64,000 nucleotides of DNA, taken from assembly GCF_000327485.1 (NCBI RefSeq), contig NC_019943.1, positions 1,612,001 to 1,676,000 of the forward strand, in the 5' to 3' direction. Positions 39,846 to 48,147 of this stretch are shown here, piece by piece (the first letter of the stretch is position 1; each line of letters begins with the position of its first letter). The stretch is from Methanoregula formicica SMSP. Lineage in GTDB: Archaea > Halobacteriota > Methanomicrobia > Methanomicrobiales > Methanospirillaceae. Made by a program: the position numbers and the translations under genes. The notes beneath the pieces are model-generated. The model was not told the DNA's origin. It searched no databases and saw only the letters and a program-made list of their open reading frames with translations.

Positions 39846-40520
39846 TCAGCCATTGAAGTTGTGATACCGGTAACAGTTGTCAATAAACTCCTGTTTGTTC
39901 CGTTCCGTAGGTTTCGTTGCGGGACGGAGGTACCCGATGGAGGGGGTCTGTTTCGCAGGACAGAACGGGCAGAGGGCAGCATCCACATCACTGGCTTTTT
40001 CCCGCACAGGACAATAATAGACTCCGCCCGTGTACTCCACCTCATCCCCGCCCGGAAAGGGCGTTCCCACGGCATGACCTGGTTCTTCGAGCACCAGCAT
40101 GGAATACCCGGCAAGGAGATACTTGAGGAACCGGATTACCGGTAAATCCCCGCCTTCCTCATCACCGCATTGCCGTGCAACCATCTCCCAGTAGTTCTTC
40201 TGCGCCGGCAAGACCGGTTGTTTCAAAGTTTTATACACGCCCTGCTGGTTGTCAAGCCGGATCCGCTGGCATGTCCCGAGCAGGTACTCGGTGATTTTTG
40301 CGGTCAGCCGTTCGCGATAGGCAGGATCGAGGTCCCGGACTTTTGTCTCAAAATTTCTCTTCATCTGCTGGATGTCTGAAGGGGAATAGAGAAGGACAAG
40401 GCCGGCTATCCGCTCTCCCAGTTCCCCTCGTGTTGTTGCCCGCATCAGTTCCCTGCACTGGCGATCAACACGGGCATCAGGTATAATCTCTGGTGCAGGC
40501 TTTTTTCCGAATAATCCCAT
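39846..40520 (-). CDS. DUF2115 (UPF0305) family protein
   Basis: 224 residues from the ATG at 40520. Conserved blocks are LLYSPSDIQQMKRNFE, YLLGTCQRIRLDNQQGVYKTL, QKNYWEMVARQCGDE and the Cys-rich end YYCPVREKASDVD-ALCPFCPAKQTPSIGYLRP, typical for this methanogen family. Four Cys near the C-terminus may bind metal. Function unknown. A TATA box on the minus strand (AGAATATATCG, 40559-40569) puts the transcript start near 40540, which rules out the longer frame to 40658 and fits the chosen ATG with a leader of about 20 bases. Confidence 0.85.
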   Translation of the reverse strand: MGLFGKKPAPEIIPDARVDRQCRELMRATTRGELGERIAGLVLLYSPSDIQQMKRNFETKVRDLDPAYRERLTAKITEYLLGTCQRIRLDNQQGVYKTLKQPVLPAQKNYWEMVARQCGDEEGGDLPVIRFLKYLLAGYSMLVLEEPGHAVGTPFPGGDEVEYTGGVYYCPVREKASDVDAALCPFCPAKQTPSIGYLRPATKPTERNKQEFIDNCYRYHNFNG

Positions 40521-40558
40521 ACACAGATTTTCTGACTGCAGGAACATGTGAACGGTGA

Positions 40559-40569
40559 CGATATATTCT
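40559..40569 (-). promoter_or_regulatory. TATA box of the DUF2115 gene
   Basis: AGAATATATCG on the minus strand, about 40 bases before the chosen ATG at 40520. Confidence 0.5.
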
Positions 40570-40644
40570 CTCCGGTTGCAATTGAATGCTGCCCGGGCGA
40601 TAGAACATGTACATCCCGTTATGCTGAGTGGTGCAGCGAGATTT

Positions 40645-40652
40645 TTTATATG
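40645..40652 (+). promoter_or_regulatory. TATA box of the leuA-ilvB-ilvN operon
   Basis: A T-rich stretch ending TTTATATG (40645-40652) lies about 40 bases before the leuA start, predicting a leader of only about 10-15 bases. It is divergent from the DUF2115 promoter, 75 bases away. Confidence 0.5.
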
Positions 40653-40684
40653 CACCATTCCAATGATTATTCATGGTGTATACC

Positions 40685-40711
40685 ATGAGTGAGTGTTTTA
40701 TTCGCCGATAA
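40685..40711 (+). other. Out-of-frame ATG and eight-residue overlapping mini-ORF at the leuA start
   Basis: ATG at 40685 opens MSECFIRR and stops at TAA 40709-40711. It overlaps the leuA GTG by one register. The tandem GAGTGAGT at 40687-40694 explains it: deleting one GAGT would give ATG directly in frame with the same protein start MSVLFADN. Confidence 0.5.
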
Positions 40712-42179
40712 TCTGCGCTTTTTCGACACAACATTACGGGACGGGGAACAGACTCCCGGCGTCTCGCTGAATCCCGAACAGAAATTTGAGATTGCATCCA
40801 GGCTCTCGGACATTGGCATCGATGTCATTGAAGCGGGATCTGCTGCTGCCTCGGATGGTGAGCGTGAAGCAATCCGCCGGATTGCGGAAGCCGGGCTGAA
40901 AGCAGAAATCTGTACGTATGTCCGTGCCCTCAGGGAAGATATCGATTACGCTGCGGACCTGGGCGCGGATTCGGTCCACCTCGTCATTCCGGTCAGCGAC
41001 CTGCACATAACAAAGAAGCTGCGGAAGAACCGCGACCAGGTTGCGGCAATGGCATACGATGCAGTGGAGTACGCAAAAGGCCGCGGGCTCATTGTCGAAC
41101 TTTCAGGAGAAGATGCATCGCGGGCTGACCAGAAATTCCTGCATGAGATTTTCTCCGGGGGAGTAGAGCGGGGGGCAGACCGGCTTTGCTTCTGCGACAC
41201 GGTCGGTCTCCTGACACCAGAGAAGACCGCGGAATATATCCCGCCGCTTTCCGCGATCGCCCCGCTCTCGATCCATTGCCATGACGACCTTGGCTTTGCC
41301 CTGGCCAACACGATGGCAGCCTTAAAAGCCGGGGCCGGCTGTGCCCACGTGACCATCAATGGCCTTGGAGAGCGGGCAGGTAACACGCCCTTTGAAGAGG
41401 TTGTGATGGCACTCGAAGTACTGTACGGTTACCGGACACGGATCGTCGAGGAGAAGATCTACCCGCTCGCAAGCCTCGTATCCCGGCATACCGGTGTTGC
41501 GCTTGCCGTGAACAAGGCGATCGTGGGCGAAATGGCGTTCACGCACGAGAGCGGAATCCATGCCCATGGCGTCATGCGCGAACCCTCCACGTACGAATCG
41601 GTGAAACCCGAGATGGTGGGCCGCAAAAGGCGGATCGTTCTAGGCAAACATTCGGGTACCGCATCGGTCGAGGCTGCCCTGCATGAAATGAATTACAATG
41701 CCGACGAGAAGCAGGTAAAGGAGATCGTAAAACGGGTCAAGCAGCTTGGCGACGAAGGCAAGCGTGTCACGGATGCAGACCTGATGGCCGTAGCCGATGC
41801 CGTGCTCTCGATCGAGTGCAAGCCGGTCATCAAGATGCGGCAGTTCACCGCAACCTCCGGCAGCCACATGATCCCGACTGCTTCCGTAACGCTTGTTGTC
41901 AACGGGCAGGAGATGACCGGCGCGGCCACCGGTGACGGCCCGGTCGACGCAGCCATGGAAGTCCTCAGAAAATGCGTGAGTGATGTTGCCGATATCCGGC
42001 TTGAGGAGTATCATGTGGACGCGATCAGCGGCGGGACGGACGCTCTCGTCGAAGTAACAGTAAGATTAAGTAAGGACGGGAAGATAATTACATCACGCGG
42101 CGCCCGCACCGACATCATCATGGCATCCGTCGAGGCGATGATCGCCGGCATGAACAGACTATTGAGGGACAGAACATGA
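40689..42179 (+). CDS. leuA: 2-isopropylmalate synthase / (R)-citramalate synthase family enzyme
   Basis: 496 residues. The TIM barrel has FDTTLRDGEQTPGVSL (metal-binding Asp and catalytic Arg), IHCHDDLGFALANT (metal-binding His pair), NGLGERAGNTPFEEV and the LGKHSG motif. The C-terminal regulatory domain (about 370-496) is present, which excludes the short homocitrate synthase AksA. LeuA (leucine) and CimA (isoleucine via citramalate) are too alike to separate by eye; the VRALREDIDYA region leans slightly to CimA and the ilvBN context fits both. It starts at GTG 40689, where a 4-bp GAGT duplication has pushed the ATG at 40685 out of frame. It ends by ATGA overlap with ilvB. Confidence 0.88.
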   Translation: MSVLFADNLRFFDTTLRDGEQTPGVSLNPEQKFEIASRLSDIGIDVIEAGSAAASDGEREAIRRIAEAGLKAEICTYVRALREDIDYAADLGADSVHLVIPVSDLHITKKLRKNRDQVAAMAYDAVEYAKGRGLIVELSGEDASRADQKFLHEIFSGGVERGADRLCFCDTVGLLTPEKTAEYIPPLSAIAPLSIHCHDDLGFALANTMAALKAGAGCAHVTINGLGERAGNTPFEEVVMALEVLYGYRTRIVEEKIYPLASLVSRHTGVALAVNKAIVGEMAFTHESGIHAHGVMREPSTYESVKPEMVGRKRRIVLGKHSGTASVEAALHEMNYNADEKQVKEIVKRVKQLGDEGKRVTDADLMAVADAVLSIECKPVIKMRQFTATSGSHMIPTASVTLVVNGQEMTGAATGDGPVDAAMEVLRKCVSDVADIRLEEYHVDAISGGTDALVEVTVRLSKDGKIITSRGARTDIIMASVEAMIAGMNRLLRDRT

Positions 42180-43849
42180 AGACCGGGGCAAAAATCCTCG
42201 TTGAATCGCTGCAGCGCGAAGGGACCGAGATCATTTTCGGGTACCCGGGCGGTGTAGTGCTGCCGATCTATGATGAACTCTACGACTCGTCACTTCGGCA
42301 CATTCTCGTACGGCACGAACAGGCTGCCGCGCATGCCGCAGACGGCTATGCACGCGCAAGCGGTCGTGTAGGCGTATGCCTCGCAACGAGCGGCCCCGGT
42401 GCATGCAACCTTGTCACCGGCATAGCCACGGCGTACATGGACTCGGTCCCGATTGTCGCCCTTACCGGGCAGGTTCCGACAACCCTGCTGGGCAACGACG
42501 CGTTCCAGGAGTCTGACATCACTGGCATCACGATGCCGGTCACGAAACACAACTACCTTGTGAAGCGCACCGAGGACTTAAGCCGGGTTGTCAAGGAAGC
42601 GTTCTATATTGCGGGGACCGGCCGACCGGGCCCGGTGCTTGTCGATATCCCGAAGGATGTCAGCACCACCTCAGTAAAAGACATTCCCGTCCCTGATAAA
42701 GTCCAGCTCCGCGGCTACAATCCGACCTACTCCGGCCATAAGCGACAGATAGAGAAGGCACTCCAGCTGATCATGGCTGCCGAGCGGCCGGTCATCTACG
42801 CAGGAGGCGGGGTCATCCTCTCAAATGCATCAGCCGAACTCATTCGCATAGCAACGGAACTCGGGATTCCGGTGACGACAACGCTTATGGGCCTTGGCTG
42901 CATTCCCTGCGATCACCCGCTTAACCTCGGTATGCTCGGCATGCACGGTACAGAGTACGCGAACTTCGCGATCACCGAATGCGACCTTCTCTTCGCCATT
43001 GGGGTCCGGTTCGACGACCGGGTAACCGGCAAGACCGAGACCTTCGCCCCGCATGCAAAGATCATCCATATCGATATCGACCCGGCGGAGATCGGCAAGA
43101 ACAAGCGTGTCGATGTGCCCATAGTCGGTGACACAAAGACGGTCCTTACGGACATGCTCGCCTGCATGAAGAAGAAGGGCATCCATGACGCCTGGATCAA
43201 GAAGATCAAACACTGGAAGCAGCACCACCCGCTCAAGTGCCCGGACGACGGGTGCCTCCACCCGCAGTATATCATCCGGCAGATGAGCGAGCTCCTAAAA
43301 GGCGACGCGGTGATCGTTTCAGAGGTCGGACAAAACCAGATGTGGACTGCCCAGCACTTCTGCTTCCGGCACCCCCGCACCTGGATCACGAGCGGCGGTC
43401 TTGGCACGATGGGGTACGGTCTCCCGGCTGCGATGGGAGCGCATTTTGCCCGGCCGGATCTCCCGGTCTTTGACATTGCCGGCGATGGCAGCATCCAGAT
43501 GAACATCCAGGAGTTTGGCACCATCGCCCACTACAACATCCCGGTCAAGGTCGCGATCCTCAACAACCGGTATCTCGGCATGGTCCGGCAGTGGCAGGAG
43601 CTCTTCTATGACCGGCGGTATTCCTACACTGAGCTGCCATCCGTTGAATTTGTGAAGATCGCCAATGCATACGGCATTGAAGGAATCAGGATTGAGTCTC
43701 CCGACGAGGTCATGCCCGCACTGAAGGCTGCCGTTGAATGCAACGGCCCGTTCGTCCTGGACTTCCGGGTCGAGCGGGAGGAGAACGTCTTCCCGATGGT
43801 CCCGGCCGGTGCTGCGATCAATGAGATGATCGGGGGGCACCCGCGATGA
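42176..43849 (+). CDS. ilvB: Acetolactate synthase, large (catalytic) subunit
   Basis: 557 residues of the thiamine-diphosphate family. The N-terminal domain has IFGYPGGVVLPIYDEL with the catalytic Glu in VRHEQAAAHAADGYARA. The FAD/middle domain has GVRFDDRVTGK; the C-terminal ThDP/Mg site is DGSIQMNIQEFGTIAHYNIP followed by NNRYLGMVRQWQELFY. It condenses pyruvate to acetolactate or pyruvate plus 2-ketobutyrate to acetohydroxybutyrate. ATGA overlaps at both ends join it to leuA and ilvN. Confidence 0.96.
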   Translation: MKTGAKILVESLQREGTEIIFGYPGGVVLPIYDELYDSSLRHILVRHEQAAAHAADGYARASGRVGVCLATSGPGACNLVTGIATAYMDSVPIVALTGQVPTTLLGNDAFQESDITGITMPVTKHNYLVKRTEDLSRVVKEAFYIAGTGRPGPVLVDIPKDVSTTSVKDIPVPDKVQLRGYNPTYSGHKRQIEKALQLIMAAERPVIYAGGGVILSNASAELIRIATELGIPVTTTLMGLGCIPCDHPLNLGMLGMHGTEYANFAITECDLLFAIGVRFDDRVTGKTETFAPHAKIIHIDIDPAEIGKNKRVDVPIVGDTKTVLTDMLACMKKKGIHDAWIKKIKHWKQHHPLKCPDDGCLHPQYIIRQMSELLKGDAVIVSEVGQNQMWTAQHFCFRHPRTWITSGGLGTMGYGLPAAMGAHFARPDLPVFDIAGDGSIQMNIQEFGTIAHYNIPVKVAILNNRYLGMVRQWQELFYDRRYSYTELPSVEFVKIANAYGIEGIRIESPDEVMPALKAAVECNGPFVLDFRVEREENVFPMVPAGAAINEMIGGHPR

Positions 43850-44349
43850 AACCGCACACGCTCTCCGTCCTGGTCGAGAACAAGGCCGGTGTTTTGTCAA
43901 GAGTCACCGGGCTCTTCTCCCGGCGCGGATTCAACATCGAGAGCCTCGCTGTCGGCCCCTGCGAAGAGCCGGGCATGAGCCGGATTACCATTGTCGTTAT
44001 TGGTGACGATGCCCAGGTCGAACAGGTAATGAAACAGCTCAACAAGCTCATCGACATCATCAAGGTCTCAGACCTTACCGGCAACGAACGGGTGGAGCGT
44101 GAACTGGCGCTCATCAAGGTGACCGCCGAAGTCGGAAGCTCCCGCGCAGAGATCATGCAGATCGCCGAGATCTTCCGGGCGCAGATCGTTGATGTCAGCC
44201 CGAAGTCACTCATCCTCCAGGTTATCGGTACCCCGCAAAAGATCGATGCCATGGAAAAACTACTCCGCCAGTATGGTGTGAAAGAATTCGTCCGGACCGG
44301 AACCGTCGGAATCCTCCGCGGGACCAAGAATGTCGCGGGCGGAAAATAA
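43846..44349 (+). CDS. ilvN: Acetolactate synthase, small (regulatory) subunit
   Basis: 167 residues. The N-terminal ACT domain (LSVLVENKAGVLSRVTGLFSRRGFN lies across residues 5-29, with the key GVLSRV turn) gives valine feedback control. The conserved IESLAVGPCEEPGMSRITIVV and LIKVTAEVGSSRAEIMQIA complete the family. It activates IlvB and starts by ATGA overlap with it. A run of seven T follows the stop, ending the operon. Confidence 0.96.
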   Translation: MKPHTLSVLVENKAGVLSRVTGLFSRRGFNIESLAVGPCEEPGMSRITIVVIGDDAQVEQVMKQLNKLIDIIKVSDLTGNERVERELALIKVTAEVGSSRAEIMQIAEIFRAQIVDVSPKSLILQVIGTPQKIDAMEKLLRQYGVKEFVRTGTVGILRGTKNVAGGK

Positions 44350-44351
44350 TT

Positions 44352-44359
44352 CTTTTTTT
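44352..44359 (+). terminator. T-tract terminator after ilvN
   Basis: A seven-T tract starts three bases after the ilvN stop, typical for archaeal termination; no hairpin. Confidence 0.5.
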
Positions 44360-44447
44360 CTATCTGCCTGATAGTTCATGCAGGCTATGTCCACACCCAT
44401 ACTTTGATATTATCTTTCTGCCCATTCGGTTTCAGGAGTGTGCAGAT

Positions 44448-45356
44448 ATGAAGCGGAACATTATCAGCATCGATGAGAAGAAATGCACCGGCTGCGGCCA
44501 GTGCATCCCCGACTGCCCAGAGGGAGCGCTCCAGCTCATCGATGGCAAGGCCCGGCTCGTGAGCGATCTCTTCTGCGACGGTCTTGGGGCCTGCATTGGT
44601 ACCTGCCCGGAAGGTGCGATCAGCGTGATCGAACGCGAAGCCGAACTGTATAACGAGAAAGTGGTGATGGGGACCATCGCAAAACAGGGAAAACCGGTCA
44701 TTAAGGCGCATCTTGAACACCTTGCCAGCCATGGGCAGGTTGGATACTATAATGATGCAATCGAGTTCCTGATCGAGAATGGTATCCCGATTCCCGATCA
44801 TGAGCCCCCGGTGGCAAAGAAGCCGGCACCATTCGGTACAAGGTCAACCAGGAAAAATCCTCCTGCAGTCTGCCACGCGGGCCCCCATGAACCCAATCCA
44901 TTTACCGGTTGTCCGGGTGCAGCGGACCGGGACATCCCGAGAGAAGTCCCGTATCCGGGACCAAAGCAGCCGGTTCCCGGCTCATCTTCTTCAGAGCTCC
45001 GGCAATGGCCGGTCCAGCTGGCGCTGCTGAACCCGGCTGCAGCGTACTTTAAGGATGCAGATCTTCTCGTTTCTGCTGACTGTGCCCCGTTTGCCTATGC
45101 CGGATTCCATGAGGACATTCTGAAAGGAAAGATCGTGATCATCTTCTGCCCGAAACTCGATGCGGATATTGAAGGCTACATCAGCAAACTTGCTGCCATC
45201 TTTTCCATGCATACGATCAAATCGGTCACGGTCATCCGCATGGAGGTACCGTGTTGCGGTGGAGTACGCTATGTGGTTGAGAAAGCCATGGAAAAAGCCG
45301 GCAAAAAGATCCCGCTTGAGGAAAAGACCGTCATGATAGACGGAAAACTCCGGTAA
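44448..45356 (+). CDS. Two-cluster [4Fe-4S] ferredoxin-domain protein with C-terminal domain
   Basis: 302 residues. Residues 1-65 are a bacterial-type ferredoxin with two Cys sets, CTGCGQCIPDCPEGA and CDGLGACIGTCPEGA (the second has an unusual CxxxxxC-type spacing at its start). A Pro/Gly-rich linker (about 115-185) leads to a C-terminal domain with further conserved Cys in SADCAPFAYAGFHED, IFCPKLDAD and VPCCGGVRYVVEKA. It is probably an electron carrier or scaffold for iron-sulfur redox chemistry; the family is common in methanogens and uncharacterised. It follows ilvN after a terminator and has its own weak GTG-rich upstream region. Confidence 0.85.
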   Translation: MKRNIISIDEKKCTGCGQCIPDCPEGALQLIDGKARLVSDLFCDGLGACIGTCPEGAISVIEREAELYNEKVVMGTIAKQGKPVIKAHLEHLASHGQVGYYNDAIEFLIENGIPIPDHEPPVAKKPAPFGTRSTRKNPPAVCHAGPHEPNPFTGCPGAADRDIPREVPYPGPKQPVPGSSSSELRQWPVQLALLNPAAAYFKDADLLVSADCAPFAYAGFHEDILKGKIVIIFCPKLDADIEGYISKLAAIFSMHTIKSVTVIRMEVPCCGGVRYVVEKAMEKAGKKIPLEEKTVMIDGKLR

Positions 45357-45404
45357 CTTTTTTACCCGTTTTTAAAAAGAAAAGAGCCGTATGATATATC
45401 CGGA

Positions 45405-46316
45405 TTATATCTGCCGGAAGACCCCCTTTGGCACCGCGATCTCGAACCGGGCACCCTGGCCGGGTGTGCCGGATTCCCAGATGGTGATGCCGGTCACGCC
45501 AAGTGTTTCCCGGATCAGGAAGAGACCGTAACCGGCGTGCTTCCGGCTGCCCCATTCCTTGGGGAAGAGATAGCCTTTCTTTTCCTGCGAGATCCCGACA
45601 CCATCGTCTTCGAATAGGATCACCATCTTGTCATCCGCTTTCTTGCGGTAGATCCGGATCTGTGTAAGCTTGGGGCCGCCATATTTCAGCGAGTTGCTGA
45701 TCAGGTAATAGAAGACCTTCTCAAGAAGTGGGTCAGCATAGATCTCCATGTCATGGACTTCCATATCGAAGCTGACATTGCCGAGGTCGACGCCGACTTT
45801 TGCCCGCATGATGGCATCGGCAACATTCTGCCATGACGGCGGAACAGCGCCGATGTCCTGGTATTCCTTGGTGAACTTGATCTGTCGGCGGATCCGGTCG
45901 ATCGCCTCGTCAACGGCCCGGACAACGGGCGTCTTCTCGGCCTGCTCAAGGTTCCGGTGGAGTTGTGTCAACTCGTTGAGGATATCGTACCGGGTGATAT
46001 TGTTGAGGAACATGAGCTTGCTGTTTGCCCGCTCCAGCGCATCCTGGAGCCGGCCCGTCTCTTTTGATACCTGCGTTACTTCATTCCAGCGACGGACGGC
46101 AAAGAAGACAAAGCCCACCGTGAGGAAGATTGCAGCAATGAAAAATGCACTTGTCTGCTGTGCACCGGACGATTCGAGAGCCCGGATCAGAACCTCCGGC
46201 AGGTTCATGAAATACGCAGCGATATACACGACCACGGCAAAGATGGCGATGATAAAAATGTCAACAAGCATCTTGAAGTGGGGCAGTCGTGCTATCTCTT
46301 TTGCCTCAGCACTCAT
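45405..46316 (-). CDS. Membrane histidine-kinase-like protein with Tyr at the phosphoacceptor site
   Basis: 303 residues from the ATG at 46316. Two membrane helices (about 18-40, 56-74) are followed by a short coiled coil and a dimerisation helix NNITRYDILNEL. Methanomicrobial sensor kinases usually read R-H-D here; residue 110 is Tyr (codon TAC at 45987-45989, one base from CAC). The HATPase domain is intact: LISNSLKYGG (N box), FEDDGVGIS (G1) and HAGYGLFLIRE (G2). It may bind ATP without autophosphorylating on His, for instance as a partner of another kinase. No response regulator is adjacent. The longer start at 46355 adds 13 residues without clear support. Confidence 0.85.
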   Translation of the reverse strand: MSAEAKEIARLPHFKMLVDIFIIAIFAVVVYIAAYFMNLPEVLIRALESSGAQQTSAFFIAAIFLTVGFVFFAVRRWNEVTQVSKETGRLQDALERANSKLMFLNNITRYDILNELTQLHRNLEQAEKTPVVRAVDEAIDRIRRQIKFTKEYQDIGAVPPSWQNVADAIMRAKVGVDLGNVSFDMEVHDMEIYADPLLEKVFYYLISNSLKYGGPKLTQIRIYRKKADDKMVILFEDDGVGISQEKKGYLFPKEWGSRKHAGYGLFLIRETLGVTGITIWESGTPGQGARFEIAVPKGVFRQI

Positions 46317-46432
46317 ACCGATATATCCACTGCCTGAAGTTATCAATTTTATCAATAGTCTCTTATTTTATTTCGCATCCGGGCACGAATTACTCCGTTA
46401 CATCTCCTCCGCCCCGGGAGCGCGGAGCGTGC

Positions 46433-46453
46433 CGGAATGGATAACCGGCAGGT
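46433..46453. repeat. Small inverted repeat
   Basis: TGCCGG and CCGGCA flank a nine-base loop in the 262-base gap between the histidine kinase and the decayed gene. No other signal was recognised in that gap. Confidence 0.35.
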
Positions 46454-46578
46454 TCTATGAATCTCCGTAGTCGTGAAGTATTGCCCGTCATCCATGTACG
46501 CAATATATTCCTACTGGCATGGATAGAAGGGCAGGGCAACTGGACAACAACAGTTGCACGAATGGAGGAACAACAACC

Positions 46579-47000
46579 ATGAAGATACTTACATGACAGG
46601 GAAACAACAATCAGATGCAGGCACCGCCATCCGGGGGAAAGGGCACTCCCGGGCAACAGAGGAGCGAAGCAGGATACAGCGCTGATAATGGAAGAGAGCG
46701 ATCTTCAGACAGTGCAGGTGGCAACATGACCGCCCCCATGAGACCGGGCGGTATGAATGAAAAGGGAAATATGACACCCCCGGACTTCGGGAACAAGACC
46801 TCCCGGAAGTACGGCAACATGATGCCGTCGATGTTTGGGAATGAGACCGCGGGCAACCAGTCATCCCATGAGATGCGGGGCGGACATGGGTTTGCAGGAA
46901 ACAGTATGGCCCCGACACCTCCGGACAACAGCAGTCGCTCGAAAGCCAGATCAACAGCATCATCAGTCAGGTACAGGCACAATTGTCTGGAAAGAAATAA
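46579..47000 (+). pseudogene. Decayed gene for a secreted Met/Gly/Asn-rich small protein
   Basis: A good ribosome site (GGAGG at 46564-46568, ten bases ahead) precedes ATG 46579, which gives MKILT and then TGA at 46594-46596. The same frame continues open as QGNNNQMQAPPSGGKG and a Met/Gly/Pro/Asn-rich chain to about 46930. A shift of frame then restores a sensible helical end, QQSLESQINSIISQVQAQ-LSGKK, stopping at TAA 46998-47000. The start looks like a signal peptide whose middle was deleted. At least two lesions are therefore present, so no intact product is expected. Original function unknown. Confidence 0.55.
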
Positions 47001-47035
47001 TCCGGATAAACAAAATTTTCTTTTTTATCCGGAAA

Positions 47036-47248
47036 TCAGGAATCCCGCCAGTCCTGGCGGTCCAGCCAGACCATGTATCCAAGGGCGGTTGCAAGACAGA
47101 GGGCAACGAAAAGTGTTGGCATGTACCATTCCCGGGAGAGATACTTCAGCATGGCAGAAAGGACGAGCCCAAGACAGATGGCAACAAGCATCATGCTGGT
47201 CACTACCTTTGGATTCGTAAAAGTCTGATAAATCAGCTGGAGATCCAT
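47036..47248 (-). CDS. Small two-helix membrane protein
   Basis: 70 residues from the ATG at 47248, with two membrane helices (about 15-34 and 42-61) joined by the short turn KYLSREWYMP; the tail is acidic and polar (DRQDWRDS). The longer frame to 47584 overlaps the opposite lipoprotein gene and is not supported. No family was recognised. It is probably real because the hydrophobic pattern is regular and the frame fills an otherwise empty stretch. Confidence 0.5.
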   Translation of the reverse strand: MDLQLIYQTFTNPKVVTSMMLVAICLGLVLSAMLKYLSREWYMPTLFVALCLATALGYMVWLDRQDWRDS

Positions 47249-47395
47249 GATGTTCAGATTGAGTTGTAGGGTGGGATAAAAGAAAAAAGATTTGGGGGAG
47301 AGGTACAAAATGCAAATCTTCCTGACACAGCCCGTTGAACCAGGACTATCAGCCCAATTCATATACTCTTCCGGTTCCACGTGGAATACGAAGAG

Positions 47396-48079
47396 ATGTC
47401 CCGCGTTCTTTCCCTGCTGATCCTTGCTCTTGCATGGATCATTGTCTGCGTTGCAGCATCCGGTTGCATCGCTCCCGCTGCACCTGCAACCATGACGGGG
47501 ACCGGGAAGGAGGGCGGGGCTGTCACTATCGTGTCCCATCCTTCCGGCGCAGAGGTATCCCTTGACACCATAGTCCGGGGCCACACGCCGATAACACTGG
47601 AAGCCATTTCAGCCGGCAATCATACGGTCCGGCTTGCGTTGACCGGCTACGAATCCTGGTCAGGTTCTTTTTTTGTTGGTGGTACCAAGAACGAGATGAT
47701 AACAGCAGATCTCATTGCACAGAATATCTGCGAGCCGGTTACAACCGCTGTGTCCGCAACGTTTCCTCGTGCAGCACCAGAGATCCATGTCGAAGGGTAC
47801 TGGGAGTACCCGCAGGGAAGAGTAACAACGGAGAACCCGGTTCCGCTGGTTGTCCACACGGAGGCTTTCAATACTGGCTCGGCAGGTGCACGGGCAGTAA
47901 GTGTATCCGCCAATTTTTACTACCGTGGCCATATGGCCTGCTGGAACACTCTGTCCCTCGGGACTCTTGCGGTCGGGGGTCACGTGAGCCGAGACAGCCT
48001 TGTTACCTGCACACTGCCCCTGCCGATCTCTGAAGATAGTCTTGAACTGAAGTTCGAGAATATTGTAATACAAGAATAA
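47396..48079 (+). CDS. PEGA-domain lipoprotein
   Basis: 227 residues from the ATG at 47396. A lipoprotein signal ends in AASGC (Cys about 23), followed by a Thr/Gly linker and a PEGA domain (about 42-105): VTIVSHPSGAEVSLDT, HTPITLEAISAGNHTVRL, ALTGYESWSG. A second beta domain (about 120-227, VVHTEAFNTGSAGARAVSVS) resembles CARDB-like folds. It should be tethered outside the membrane. PEGA domains are found in surface proteins and are probably adhesive or carbohydrate-linked; the role here is unknown. A TATA-like CATATAC at 47360 predicts a leader of about 10 bases. Confidence 0.75.
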   Translation: MSRVLSLLILALAWIIVCVAASGCIAPAAPATMTGTGKEGGAVTIVSHPSGAEVSLDTIVRGHTPITLEAISAGNHTVRLALTGYESWSGSFFVGGTKNEMITADLIAQNICEPVTTAVSATFPRAAPEIHVEGYWEYPQGRVTTENPVPLVVHTEAFNTGSAGARAVSVSANFYYRGHMACWNTLSLGTLAVGGHVSRDSLVTCTLPLPISEDSLELKFENIVIQE

Positions 48080-48147
48080 CCGGCTGCACGCAGGCGCAAT
48101 AGTTGATAGGGATAGAATGAGATACGTCATACCAGGAGAGCCAGTTC

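Noticed and set aside
46594-46596. In-frame TGA as a selenocysteine codon
   Set aside because: A second lesion (frameshift) lies downstream, no selenocysteine hairpin was seen, and the chain resembles a degraded signal peptide.
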